Shown: piece after piece, positions 5,840-12,323 of the stretch
Layout of the letters: the number at the start of each line of letters is the position of its first letter
Numbering within the stretch: the first letter of the stretch is position 1
NCBI GenBank assembly: GCA_013043915.1
Contig: JABEVH010000313.1
Location: 1-12,323, forward strand
Direction: 5' to 3'
DNA length: 12,323 nucleotides
Source of the DNA: Pseudomonadales bacterium
GTDB taxonomy: Bacteria; Pseudomonadota; Gammaproteobacteria; Pseudomonadales; Moraxellaceae
Program-made: the position numbers and the translations under genes
The notes under the pieces: model-generated
Database searches by the model: none
Told to the model about the DNA's origin: nothing
What the model saw: only the letters and a program-made list of their open reading frames with translations

Positions 5840-7789
5840 TTGGTAATGGGATTGATCAACGATCATTTACATGAGCGCAAGGAAACCGGCATGCGGTTAT
5901 GGTTGCTGGGATTGCCTCGCAACATCAAACAAATGCTACTGGTGGTGACGGATAGCCTGGTGTTGTTGCTTGCCGCCATATCGTCGTATGTGATGCGCCT
6001 TGGTGATGTATGGCATCCTGTTTCTCTGCGTGAACTTTTTCCAGCTTTCCTTGCCATTGCTACGGCTCTGATTATTTTTACCTACCGAGGACTCTATAAA
6101 ACGGTAGTACGCTATATGAATGCCTCAGCGGTTAGCATTATGCTACTGGGGGTTAGCAGTGCCGCTGTAGTCTTTGCGTTAAGCATACGGCTAGAAAATT
6201 TATCTCAGCCACGTTCAGTCCCCCTGCTTTTTTGGTTTGTCGCATTATCTCTCGTTGGCGGAGTCAGGCTTTTTGCGCAAGTCTACTTGCGCCGCTTTGC
6301 TGCCGGTATCTCCGAGCCTGTTTTGATCTATGGGGCCGGAGCTACAGGTACGCAACTCGGAAGCGCTCTGACCCAGGGATACCGGCACTGTGTGATCGGT
6401 TATGTTGATGATAATCTGCAACTTCAGAATATGGTGGTCCACGGCGTCAGGGTGTATACACGACACCATATCAAGGCTCTGGCTGCTTCATATCAGATAC
6501 GTCAGATCTTCCTAGCTGTGCCATCTGCAACTCGTGACCAACGTCGTGAAATTTTATCCTTTCTGGAGCCATTGGCGTTGAGAGTAAGAACCTTACCTGC
6601 CATGGATGATGTGTTGACAGGAAAAGCCCGCATTGAAGATGTTCACGATGTTGAGGTGGATGAGCTATTAGGGCGGGAACCAGTTCCACCGCAGCAAGAT
6701 CTGCTTGATGCATGTATCAGGGATAAAGTGGTGATGGTGACCGGAGCCGGAGGCAGTATAGGTTCTGAGCTTTGTCGTCAGATTTTAGCTTCAAATCCGT
6801 GTTTACTGGTTTTGTACGAAATTCACGAATTTGCGCTCTATCAGATGCAACTTGAGCTAGTTCCCAAAGCTGCGGCAGCGGGAATCAAGATACATTTTAT
6901 TTTGGGTAATGTTCAAGATAAGGCACGTTTGCGTGAGGTATTGCGTCGTTATGGCGTGCAGACTATTTACCATGCCGCAGCGTACAAGCATGTTCCTATG
7001 GTGGAGGGGAATGTGATTGAGGGAGTACGTAATAATGTCATAGGTACTCAGGTTGCAGCCGAGGTAGCGGCAGAATGCGGTGTTGATATTTTTGTACTTA
7101 TCTCCACGGATAAAGCTGTTCGCCCGGCCAATGTCATGGGAGCCAGCAAGCGATTAGCCGAAATGATCTTGCAATGTGCAGCCAAGCACAGCACTCATAC
7201 TCGCTATGTGATGGTGCGTTTTGGCAACGTGTTGGGCTCCTCAGGCTCCGTGGTCCCCTTGTTTATGGAGCAGATACGACGGGGGGGGGCGGTGACCGTG
7301 ACGCATCCTGAGGTGATTCGCTATTTCATGACGATACGGGAAGCTGCTCAGTTGGTGGTACAAGCCGGCTCCATGGCTCTAGGGGGGGATGTCTTCCTCC
7401 TGGATATGGGGCCAGCTGTTCGAATCGCCGACCTGGCGCGCAAAATGATTCATTTGGCCGGACTGCATGTGCGTGAGATTGATTATCCTGAGGGGGATAT
7501 CGAAATTAAGTACATCGGGCTGCGTCCAGGCGAGAAGCTCTATGAGGAGCTTCTTATCGGTGGAGAAGTATCAGGAACACGTCATCCTCGGATTATGCGG
7601 GCTGACGAACAGCATCCCTCAGAAGATGAGCTTAGTCTGATGTTGGGGCGTCTACATGAGCTGATGACAAGCGGTGATGAAATGTTTTTGGCGCGCTATA
7701 TACTCGGCCTGGCTTCTGGGCAGCGTACAGATGTCATGTATGAACGATCGGGTAGTATTAAGGGGTTAGAACAGGCAGTATTGCAATAA
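5840..7789 (+). CDS. Membrane-bound nucleoside-diphosphate-sugar 4,6-dehydratase, CapD/WbpM/PglF type (copy 1)
   Basis: The frame gives 649 residues from TTG 5840. ATG 5846 is a better-placed start (GAGG at 5836-5839), and ATG 5891 (MRLWLLG, AAGGA at 5879-5883) is also possible. Four hydrophobic segments (about 32-52, 66-82, 97-115, 124-143) precede a first Rossmann unit with GAGATGTQL (165-173). The second, catalytic SDR domain begins with TGAGGSIGSE (301-310). Thr423-Asp424-Lys425 and MGASK (Met433, Lys437) show the Tyr-to-Met change typical of UDP-GlcNAc C4,6-dehydratases, which turn UDP-GlcNAc into the 4-keto-6-deoxy sugar for bacillosamine, QuiNAc or FucNAc synthesis. LRPGEKLYEELL (561-572) is also conserved. 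It leads a four-gene polysaccharide cluster and has a close paralogue at 8357. No aminotransferase or reductase partner is in the window. Confidence 0.92.
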   Translation: MVMGLINDHLHERKETGMRLWLLGLPRNIKQMLLVVTDSLVLLLAAISSYVMRLGDVWHPVSLRELFPAFLAIATALIIFTYRGLYKTVVRYMNASAVSIMLLGVSSAAVVFALSIRLENLSQPRSVPLLFWFVALSLVGGVRLFAQVYLRRFAAGISEPVLIYGAGATGTQLGSALTQGYRHCVIGYVDDNLQLQNMVVHGVRVYTRHHIKALAASYQIRQIFLAVPSATRDQRREILSFLEPLALRVRTLPAMDDVLTGKARIEDVHDVEVDELLGREPVPPQQDLLDACIRDKVVMVTGAGGSIGSELCRQILASNPCLLVLYEIHEFALYQMQLELVPKAAAAGIKIHFILGNVQDKARLREVLRRYGVQTIYHAAAYKHVPMVEGNVIEGVRNNVIGTQVAAEVAAECGVDIFVLISTDKAVRPANVMGASKRLAEMILQCAAKHSTHTRYVMVRFGNVLGSSGSVVPLFMEQIRRGGAVTVTHPEVIRYFMTIREAAQLVVQAGSMALGGDVFLLDMGPAVRIADLARKMIHLAGLHVREIDYPEGDIEIKYIGLRPGEKLYEELLIGGEVSGTRHPRIMRADEQHPSEDELSLMLGRLHELMTSGDEMFLARYILGLASGQRTDVMYERSGSIKGLEQAVLQ

Positions 7790-7809
7790 ATATTGAGCGG
7801 AAGACAAAC

Positions 7810-8322
7810 ATGCTAAAGCGTATTGAGCATGGTCTGGAGTCGATTCTATTTTCCAGCCGATGGATACTAGCTCCCTTCTTTCTTGGTTTGGTGTTGGCAA
7901 TATTTTTATTGCTGGTGAAATTTTTGACCGTACTCTTTGGGCTCTTTGTTCATGCTTGGGTGTTATCAGTGAGTGAAACGCTGGTGGGCGTACTAACGCT
8001 GGTTGATGTGACGCTGATGGCTAATTTGCTGGTGATTATTGTTCTGGCAGGTTACGAGAGTTCTGTGTCACGCATGGAGCATGCTGATCATGAAGATCGT
8101 CTTGTCTGGATGGGACAAGTGGGTTTTTCGGATTTAAAACTCAAGGTGATAGGGTCGATCGTGGCGATTTCTGCGATTGAATTACTTAGGCTTTTCCTGA
8201 GCATGGAGACGGTGAATGTTCAATTGCTGACATGGAAACTTGCCATCCATGCAGCTTTTGTGCTTTCAGGAGTTCTTTTTGCCCTGATGGATAAACTGGC
8301 AACACGCCATGATCATGGATGA
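7810..8322 (+). CDS. UPF0114 (YqhA-like) integral membrane protein
   Basis: The 170-residue protein has four likely membrane segments (about 18-44, 56-80, 111-130, 143-162). The signature is that of the TIGR00645/UPF0114 family: LESILFSSRWILAPFFLGL at the N-terminus, then VDVTLMANLLVIIVLAGYESSVSR and WMGQVGFSDLKLKVIGSIVAISAIELL. The molecular role of this widespread family is not established, so no function is assigned. The gene starts 20 bp after the first dehydratase, with a GCGGAAG-type ribosome binding site, and ends in a hairpin just before the second dehydratase. It is thus cotranscribed with polysaccharide genes, an unusual place for a gene of this family in my experience. A role tied to the envelope or to ion balance is only a guess. 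The family assignment is firm. Confidence 0.88.
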   Translation: MLKRIEHGLESILFSSRWILAPFFLGLVLAIFLLLVKFLTVLFGLFVHAWVLSVSETLVGVLTLVDVTLMANLLVIIVLAGYESSVSRMEHADHEDRLVWMGQVGFSDLKLKVIGSIVAISAIELLRLFLSMETVNVQLLTWKLAIHAAFVLSGVLFALMDKLATRHDHG

Positions 8323-8340
8323 TCATGGCCCCATGTTGCC
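8298..8340 (+). promoter_or_regulatory. Long hairpin overlapping the UPF0114 stop codon, upstream of the second dehydratase
   Basis: GGCAACA (8298-8304) pairs with TGTTGCC (8334-8340), and GCCATGATCAT (8306-8316) pairs with ATGATCATGGC (8319-8329) around a two-base loop. Only a 1x4 internal loop separates the two helices. The TGA stop (8320-8322) lies in the upper stem, and the foot of the hairpin is 3 bases before the AAGGTGG ribosome binding site (8344-8350) of the next gene. No T run follows, so a processing, stability or translational-coupling element is more likely than an intrinsic terminator. Confidence 0.6.
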
Positions 8341-8356
8341 GTTAAGGTGGTTATAG

Positions 8357-10306
8357 ATGGTTATGAAGGAGAGTATTGCCCAGGTCGAACCGGAAGCAGG
8401 AATCCGTATGCGGTTGCTGGGACTGCCTCGTGCGGTTAAGCAGATAATTTTATTATTCACAGATGTGGTGTTGTTGCCGTCAGCAGTTTGGCTGGCCTAC
8501 AGTATACGTAGTGAATCGTTGTGGTTGCCCGCCTCGTTTTACGAAGCACTGCCAGCATTGATAGCCGTTTTTACGGCAATTGTCGTATTTATACGCTCAG
8601 GGCTATACCTGACGGTTGTGCGTTATATGAATGCATCCTCGGTGAATATCATGATGCTGGGGATCAGCTTAGCTACCCTGATGTTCAGCTTGAGTCAGTA
8701 TGTTTTTCATGATTCCCAGCCGAAATCAGTGCCCCTGTTGTTTTGGTTTATTGCCCTGGCATGGATCAGTGGTGTGCGTCTCTTTGCTCAGCTCTATCTA
8801 CGCCGTTTTTCTGCCGGAATGGCTGAGCCTGTCATTATCTATGGTGCAGGATCAACAGGAACCCAACTTAAAAGTGCCCTGACCCAGAGTTATCGATATA
8901 GCGTTGTGGCCTACGTGGATGATAATCCGCACCTTTGGAATATGGTCATCCAGGGTGTGAAAGTTTATGCACCAGTACATTTATCGAGGATTGCTCAGAC
9001 CTTGCATGTACGGCAGATTTTTCTAGCCATCCCATCGGCCAGCCAAGACCGACGCAGAGCTGTTATTGCAGAGCTTGAGCCTCTTGCCCTTAAAGTTAAA
9101 ACCCTGCCATCTATGGGGGACGTTTTGATGGGCTCTCTACATATTGACGATATCCGCGATGTTGAAGTTCATGATCTGCTAGGGCGGGAACCTGTGCCGC
9201 CTCTGGATGAACTGCTCAAGGCGTGCATTGAACAAAAGGTGGTTTTAGTTACGGGTGCTGCAGGTAGCATAGGTTCGGAGCTCTGTCGTCAGATACTCAA
9301 ACTGAAGCCTAAGAGGTTGGTCTTATTGGATATCAGCGAATATTCGCTGTATATGATCCAACAAGAGCTGACCCCCATGGCATTGGAGCATGGCGTTGAA
9401 CTTTATTTTATGCTGGGCAACGTCACGGACCGAGTGCGTATGCATCGTGTCATGACACTCCATAAAGTGAATACGGTCTACCATGCGGCTGCCTATAAAC
9501 ATGTCCCGATGGTTGAAGATAATATCATTGAAGGCGTTAGAAACAACGTTTTGGGTACCCAGATCACGGCAGAGATTGCTGAGGCTGCGGGTGTTGATGC
9601 TTTTGTATTTATCTCTACAGACAAGGCTGTTCGACCCACCAATGTCATGGGTGCCAGTAAACGATTGGCTGAAATGATCGTTCAGGCCAGATCCAAGAAT
9701 AAGGGCAGGATGTGTTATTCCATCGTGCGATTTGGTAATGTTCTAGGTTCATCAGGCTCGGTTGTGCCGTTGTTTATGCAGCAAATCTGTCAGGGTGGGC
9801 CCGTTACAGTGACGCATCCGGAGGCTTTTAGATATTTTATGAGCATGCAGGAGGCGGCCCAGCTGGTGATACAGGCTGGATCTATGGCGCAGGGTGGCGA
9901 TGTATTTTTGCTGGATATGGGCGCACCGGTACGTATTGCTGATCTGGCGCGTAAGATGATACATCTGGCGGGTATGAGTTTACGTGATCAGGAAAATCCG
10001 GAAGGAGATATCGCGTTAAGTTTTGTGGGGCTGCGACCTGGCGAAAAACTTTATGAAGAACTGTTGGTCAGCGGCGATGTTGTAGGGACAGCACATCCAC
10101 GCATACTTCGCGCGCAGGAGCATGGTCCTGATACTCGAACTATTGCTGATATTTTGACGCAGGTTCAAATTTGGCTAGAGCGTGCTGAAGAGGCTCCGCT
10201 GGCCAGATTTTTGTTGGAACTGGCATCTCAGAGTGGTGATTTGACGAGCCGATCTGAATGGGAGTTGTCGTCTTCGTCTGACCATGAGATTAAGCCATGG
10301 CACTAA
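8357..10306 (+). CDS. Membrane-bound nucleoside-diphosphate-sugar 4,6-dehydratase, CapD/WbpM/PglF type (copy 2)
   Basis: This protein also has 649 residues and starts at ATG 8357 after AAGGTGG (8344-8350). It lines up with copy 1 along its whole length, roughly 60% identical by eye (not computed). It has hydrophobic segments in the first 140 residues, a first Rossmann unit with GAGSTGTQL (163-171) and a second with TGAAGSIGSE (299-308). The catalytic Thr421-Asp422-Lys423 is followed by MGASK (Met431, Lys435) in place of the usual SDR YxxxK. LRPGEKLYEELL is kept. It should catalyse the same class of NAD-dependent C4,6 dehydration of a UDP-HexNAc at the membrane. The C-terminal tails differ: this one ends in a Ser-rich stretch (about 630-641). 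Because both copies look catalytically intact, they may differ in substrate or expression. It is followed after about 37 bp by the phosphoglycosyl transferase gene. Confidence 0.92.
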   Translation: MVMKESIAQVEPEAGIRMRLLGLPRAVKQIILLFTDVVLLPSAVWLAYSIRSESLWLPASFYEALPALIAVFTAIVVFIRSGLYLTVVRYMNASSVNIMMLGISLATLMFSLSQYVFHDSQPKSVPLLFWFIALAWISGVRLFAQLYLRRFSAGMAEPVIIYGAGSTGTQLKSALTQSYRYSVVAYVDDNPHLWNMVIQGVKVYAPVHLSRIAQTLHVRQIFLAIPSASQDRRRAVIAELEPLALKVKTLPSMGDVLMGSLHIDDIRDVEVHDLLGREPVPPLDELLKACIEQKVVLVTGAAGSIGSELCRQILKLKPKRLVLLDISEYSLYMIQQELTPMALEHGVELYFMLGNVTDRVRMHRVMTLHKVNTVYHAAAYKHVPMVEDNIIEGVRNNVLGTQITAEIAEAAGVDAFVFISTDKAVRPTNVMGASKRLAEMIVQARSKNKGRMCYSIVRFGNVLGSSGSVVPLFMQQICQGGPVTVTHPEAFRYFMSMQEAAQLVIQAGSMAQGGDVFLLDMGAPVRIADLARKMIHLAGMSLRDQENPEGDIALSFVGLRPGEKLYEELLVSGDVVGTAHPRILRAQEHGPDTRTIADILTQVQIWLERAEEAPLARFLLELASQSGDLTSRSEWELSSSSDHEIKPWH

Positions 10307-10343
10307 GCGTGGCTGAGGTTGAATCGGGATCGGGAGCTAGGCG

Positions 10344-10904
10344 GTGAAGCGGGTATTGGATCTGGCTGTCGCTGTTCCTGCCATGCTACTGGTTTTGCCG
10401 CTGATGATAGTCTTAGCCATTTTAATCAAATTAACATCACCCGGTCCGGTCCTGTACTGGTCCTGTCGCATAGGGCGTAATAACTGTAGATTTCGGATGC
10501 CGAAATTTCGCAGCATGCGTATCCATGCCCCTCAACTGGCTACACATCTTCTCGAGCAGCCTGAACAATGGTTGACCCCGATAGGATCATTTTTACGCCG
10601 TAGTAGCTTGGATGAATTACCTCAGCTCTGGTGTGTTATAACAGGTAGCATGAGTCTGGTGGGGCCGCGCCCTGCGCTATTTAACCAACACGATTTAATA
10701 GCCATGCGCACTCGGGCAGGGGTGCATGAATTATTGCCAGGAATCACCGGTTGGGCTCAGGTCAATGGACGCGATGACTTGCCTATTCCTGTCAAAGTTG
10801 CTTTTGATCGGGAATATAGGGAACGCCAGGGTTTAGGCATGGATCTACAAATTTTGTTTTTGACAGGGGTTCGAGTCCTGGGGCAGCGAGGCATAAGGCA
10901 CTAA
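10344..10904 (+). CDS. Short monotopic phosphoglycosyl transferase (PglC/WcaJ C-terminal type)
   Basis: At 186 residues this is the minimal-size class, with only the catalytic domain and none of the extra N-terminal segments of WcaJ/WbaP. A re-entrant hydrophobic helix (about 4-30) ends in LTSPGPVLYWSCRIGRNN, followed by PKFRSMR (53-59). The SLDELPQLW segment (88-96) has the Asp90-Glu91 dyad required in PglC, then SLVGPRPAL and GITGWAQVNGRD. It transfers a sugar 1-phosphate from a UDP-sugar to undecaprenyl phosphate at the cytoplasmic face, starting a glycan repeat. Beside two 4,6-dehydratases, the likely donor is a UDP-diacetylbacillosamine- or UDP-QuiNAc/FucNAc-like sugar; this is inferred from context. 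The start is GTG 10344, supported by GGGAG at 10332-10336. Later glycosyltransferases and the flippase are not in the window. Confidence 0.92.
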   Translation: MKRVLDLAVAVPAMLLVLPLMIVLAILIKLTSPGPVLYWSCRIGRNNCRFRMPKFRSMRIHAPQLATHLLEQPEQWLTPIGSFLRRSSLDELPQLWCVITGSMSLVGPRPALFNQHDLIAMRTRAGVHELLPGITGWAQVNGRDDLPIPVKVAFDREYRERQGLGMDLQILFLTGVRVLGQRGIRH

Positions 10905-10990
10905 GGTTGGGTAAAGGTTAAGAAATTTGCTGTGTTACATGTGTTATGCAGTGCTAGACTGCGAGTGAAAGTAGCCAAGGACCTTAGTCT

Positions 10991-11488
10991 ATGCGTATTT
11001 TTTTCGCTATGCTTGTCTTCGCCATTATAATGCCAAGCAGTGCAGATATTTATCGCAAAATCGAGGATGGGCAGGTTATTTTTTCGGACCACCCATTCGA
11101 CGGTGCAGTACGTATTGAAGAGCGACAGATTAATACGGTACCTGCTTATACGGGTAATCAGACGGGTGAATCTGATACTCAGTCCAAGAACTCTGCCGCC
11201 GTTCCCTTCAAAATTACCTTGGCATCTCCGCAAGATGGGCAGACCTATCAATACGATGCTTCTGTGCCCCTGGCTCTAACCATCGATCCGGCCGTGCCCT
11301 CGGAAGATCATGTATCGATGACACTGGATGGCCAGCCTCTGGATCCTCATACCGGCACACTGAATCAGCTTGATCGAGGTCAGCATAATCTGCAGGTTAG
11401 TATCCGCAATGCCAAAGGAAAAGTCTTGGCTGAAAAAGCGGTTTCTTTCACGATTTATCAGCACTCAGTGATGGGCCCCCATCCCTGA
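10991..11488 (+). CDS. Exported DUF4124 domain-containing protein with Ig-like C-terminal part
   Basis: The 165-residue protein starts at ATG 10991 after AAGGA (10977-10981). Residues 1-18 are a likely Sec signal peptide (hydrophobic MRIFFAMLVFAIIMPSSA, cleavage before Asp19). Residues 19-45, DIYRKIEDGQVIFSDHPF and the following stretch, match the DUF4124 pattern, found at the N-terminus of many small envelope proteins of beta- and gammaproteobacteria. A low-complexity linker (about 52-71) leads to a beta-rich segment (72-157) with SPQDGQTYQYDASVPLALTI and LDRGQHNLQVSIRNAKGK, resembling an Ig/fibronectin-like fold. The function is unknown and it probably sits in the periplasm. From memory, DUF4124 genes often sit near glnA/ntrBC in gammaproteobacteria, which agrees with glnE starting 18 bp downstream. 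No clear promoter was found in the 86-bp gap before it. Confidence 0.8.
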   Translation: MRIFFAMLVFAIIMPSSADIYRKIEDGQVIFSDHPFDGAVRIEERQINTVPAYTGNQTGESDTQSKNSAAVPFKITLASPQDGQTYQYDASVPLALTIDPAVPSEDHVSMTLDGQPLDPHTGTLNQLDRGQHNLQVSIRNAKGKVLAEKAVSFTIYQHSVMGPHP

Positions 11489-11506
11489 TTGATATGGGGT
11501 GATGCC

Positions 11507-12323
11507 GTGTCGTTTGAACTTGCTGCAGTTCTGGAGCTATCTCCCTACCTCAGTAGCTTACAACATCATGCACATGTGGATCTGGATCAGGCATGGGCGA
11601 GTCGATGTGAACACCGTAGCTATGATGCTTGGCAGGAACGCGTGCATGGCGTGCTGGTTGGTGTAGCGGATGAAGTTGAGCTGATGCAGCGTTTACGCAG
11701 ATTGCGTCAGCAGGAACAGGCCAGATTTATTATCCGTGAGCTTTCAGGGGGCATAACCAGCCAAGAAATTTTTTTTGATCTGAGTGCTTTTGCTGATGCC
11801 TGTATCAAGTCTGTACTTGCCTGGCTGGAAACCGAGATGCAAGTGTCCGGGCTCATCATCCTGGCGCTAGGCAAACTAGGTGGTGAAGAACTGAATATTT
11901 CTTCGGATATTGACCTTGTTTTTGCTTGTACAGATATATCTGATGTCCAGGTTCTTCAACAACAGGGTCAGCGGCTCATCCGTATTCTGGACACCCTGAC
12001 TGGGGACGGTCGAGTATTTCGGGTTGATATGCGTTTGCGTCCTTGGGGAGAGGGTAGTGCCTTGGTGTATCGTTGCTCAGCGATGGAAGCCTACTATGAG
12101 CAGCATGGTCGGGACTGGGAGCGTTATGCTTTGGTCAAGGCCAGAGCTGTTGCAGGGCAGGGCCAAATGGGGGAAGATTTGCTCGCGCGCCTACGCCCTT
12201 TTATCTTTCGCCGTTATATTGATTTTGGTGCTTTGCAGGCTGTGCGCCAGATGAAAGGCTTGATTGAGCGAGAAGAACGACGGCGCGGTGATGACAACAT
12301 CAAATTGGGCGTAGGGGGCATAC
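11507..12323 (+). CDS. glnE: Glutamate-ammonia-ligase adenylyltransferase / deadenylase, N-terminal part (cut by window end)
   Basis: The open frame from GTG 11507 has no stop to the right edge and covers about 272 residues of a protein normally near 950. The family signature is unmistakable. ALGKLGGEELNISSDIDLVF (around residue 120-140) carries the nucleotidyltransferase GG...DID metal site. It is followed by FRVDMRLRPWGEG, YYEQHGRDWERYALVKARA, PFIFRRYIDFGALQ and the NIKLGVGGI segment. This N-terminal half is the adenylyl-removing domain, which acts on the modified tyrosine of GlnA under control of PII-UMP. The adenylylating half lies outside the window. TTG 11489 is the only earlier in-frame start candidate after a stop; GTG 11507 has a GGGG ribosome binding site. 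The N-terminus appears about 40 residues shorter than in E. coli, judged from memory. It probably forms an operon with the DUF4124 gene. Confidence 0.96.
   Translation, partial: MSFELAAVLELSPYLSSLQHHAHVDLDQAWASRCEHRSYDAWQERVHGVLVGVADEVELMQRLRRLRQQEQARFIIRELSGGITSQEIFFDLSAFADACIKSVLAWLETEMQVSGLIILALGKLGGEELNISSDIDLVFACTDISDVQVLQQQGQRLIRILDTLTGDGRVFRVDMRLRPWGEGSALVYRCSAMEAYYEQHGRDWERYALVKARAVAGQGQMGEDLLARLRPFIFRRYIDFGALQAVRQMKGLIEREERRRGDDNIKLGVGGI

Noticed and set aside
10948..10962. GCAGT/ACTGC inverted repeat before the DUF4124 gene
   Set aside because: A 5-bp stem is too short to separate from chance, and no good -35/-10 pair is nearby.
10901..11251. 116-codon minus-strand frame opposite the DUF4124 gene
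   Set aside because: The plus-strand gene has a signal peptide, domain and ribosome binding site; this frame has none of these.
12024..12254. 76-codon frame near the right edge
   Set aside because: It is out of frame with glnE, whose conserved motifs run straight through this stretch.
1..12323. CRISPR arrays, insertion sequences, tRNA genes or phage attachment sites
   Set aside because: No regularly spaced repeats, transposase or integrase motifs, or tRNA-like folds were seen on either strand.

Overview
The window looks like chromosomal DNA from a non-enteric proteobacterium, most likely a gammaproteobacterium. The signs are a type I-beta glutamine synthetase with an adenylylation tyrosine, a GlnE adenylyltransferase, a DUF4124 protein, and an NtrC/sigma-54 promoter laid out much like enterobacterial glnAp2. 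The genus cannot be fixed from the sequence. Base composition is moderate, except for the first gene, which is clearly richer in G+C. No tRNA, rRNA, CRISPR array, transposase or integrase was seen.

Left part (1-2728): the 3' part of an extended short-chain dehydrogenase/reductase (SDR) gene runs convergently into a minus-strand gene for a membrane O-acyltransferase fused to an SGNH esterase-type domain. The stop codons are only about 10 bp apart. A 139-bp divergent intergenic region with a sigma-70-like promoter follows.

Sulfur and nitrogen part (2729-5708): a PP-loop ATPase of the MnmA/ThiI-like tRNA thiolation type overlaps a TusA-family sulfur carrier by 14 bp, so the two look translationally coupled. 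Next come two NtrC-like sites, a near-consensus sigma-54 promoter, and glnA. A perfect 15-bp hairpin closes glnA.

Polysaccharide part (5840-10904): four closely spaced plus-strand genes encode a CapD/WbpM/PglF-type UDP-HexNAc 4,6-dehydratase, a UPF0114 (YqhA-like) membrane protein, a second full-length dehydratase paralogue of the same length, and a short PglC/WcaJ-type phosphoglycosyl transferase. Together they would make a deoxy-keto (later amino) HexNAc sugar nucleotide and load the first sugar phosphate on undecaprenyl phosphate. An 18-bp imperfect hairpin covers the end of the UPF0114 gene just before the second dehydratase's ribosome binding site.

Right part (10991-12323): an exported DUF4124/Ig-like small protein is followed 18 bp later by glnE, cut off by the window end. 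GlnE adenylylates and deadenylylates GlnA, so the polysaccharide module sits between glnA and the gene for its modifying enzyme. I found no convincing new system. The items most worth checking are the PP-loop/TusA pair, the duplicated dehydratases with the intervening UPF0114 gene and hairpin, and the glnA control region.
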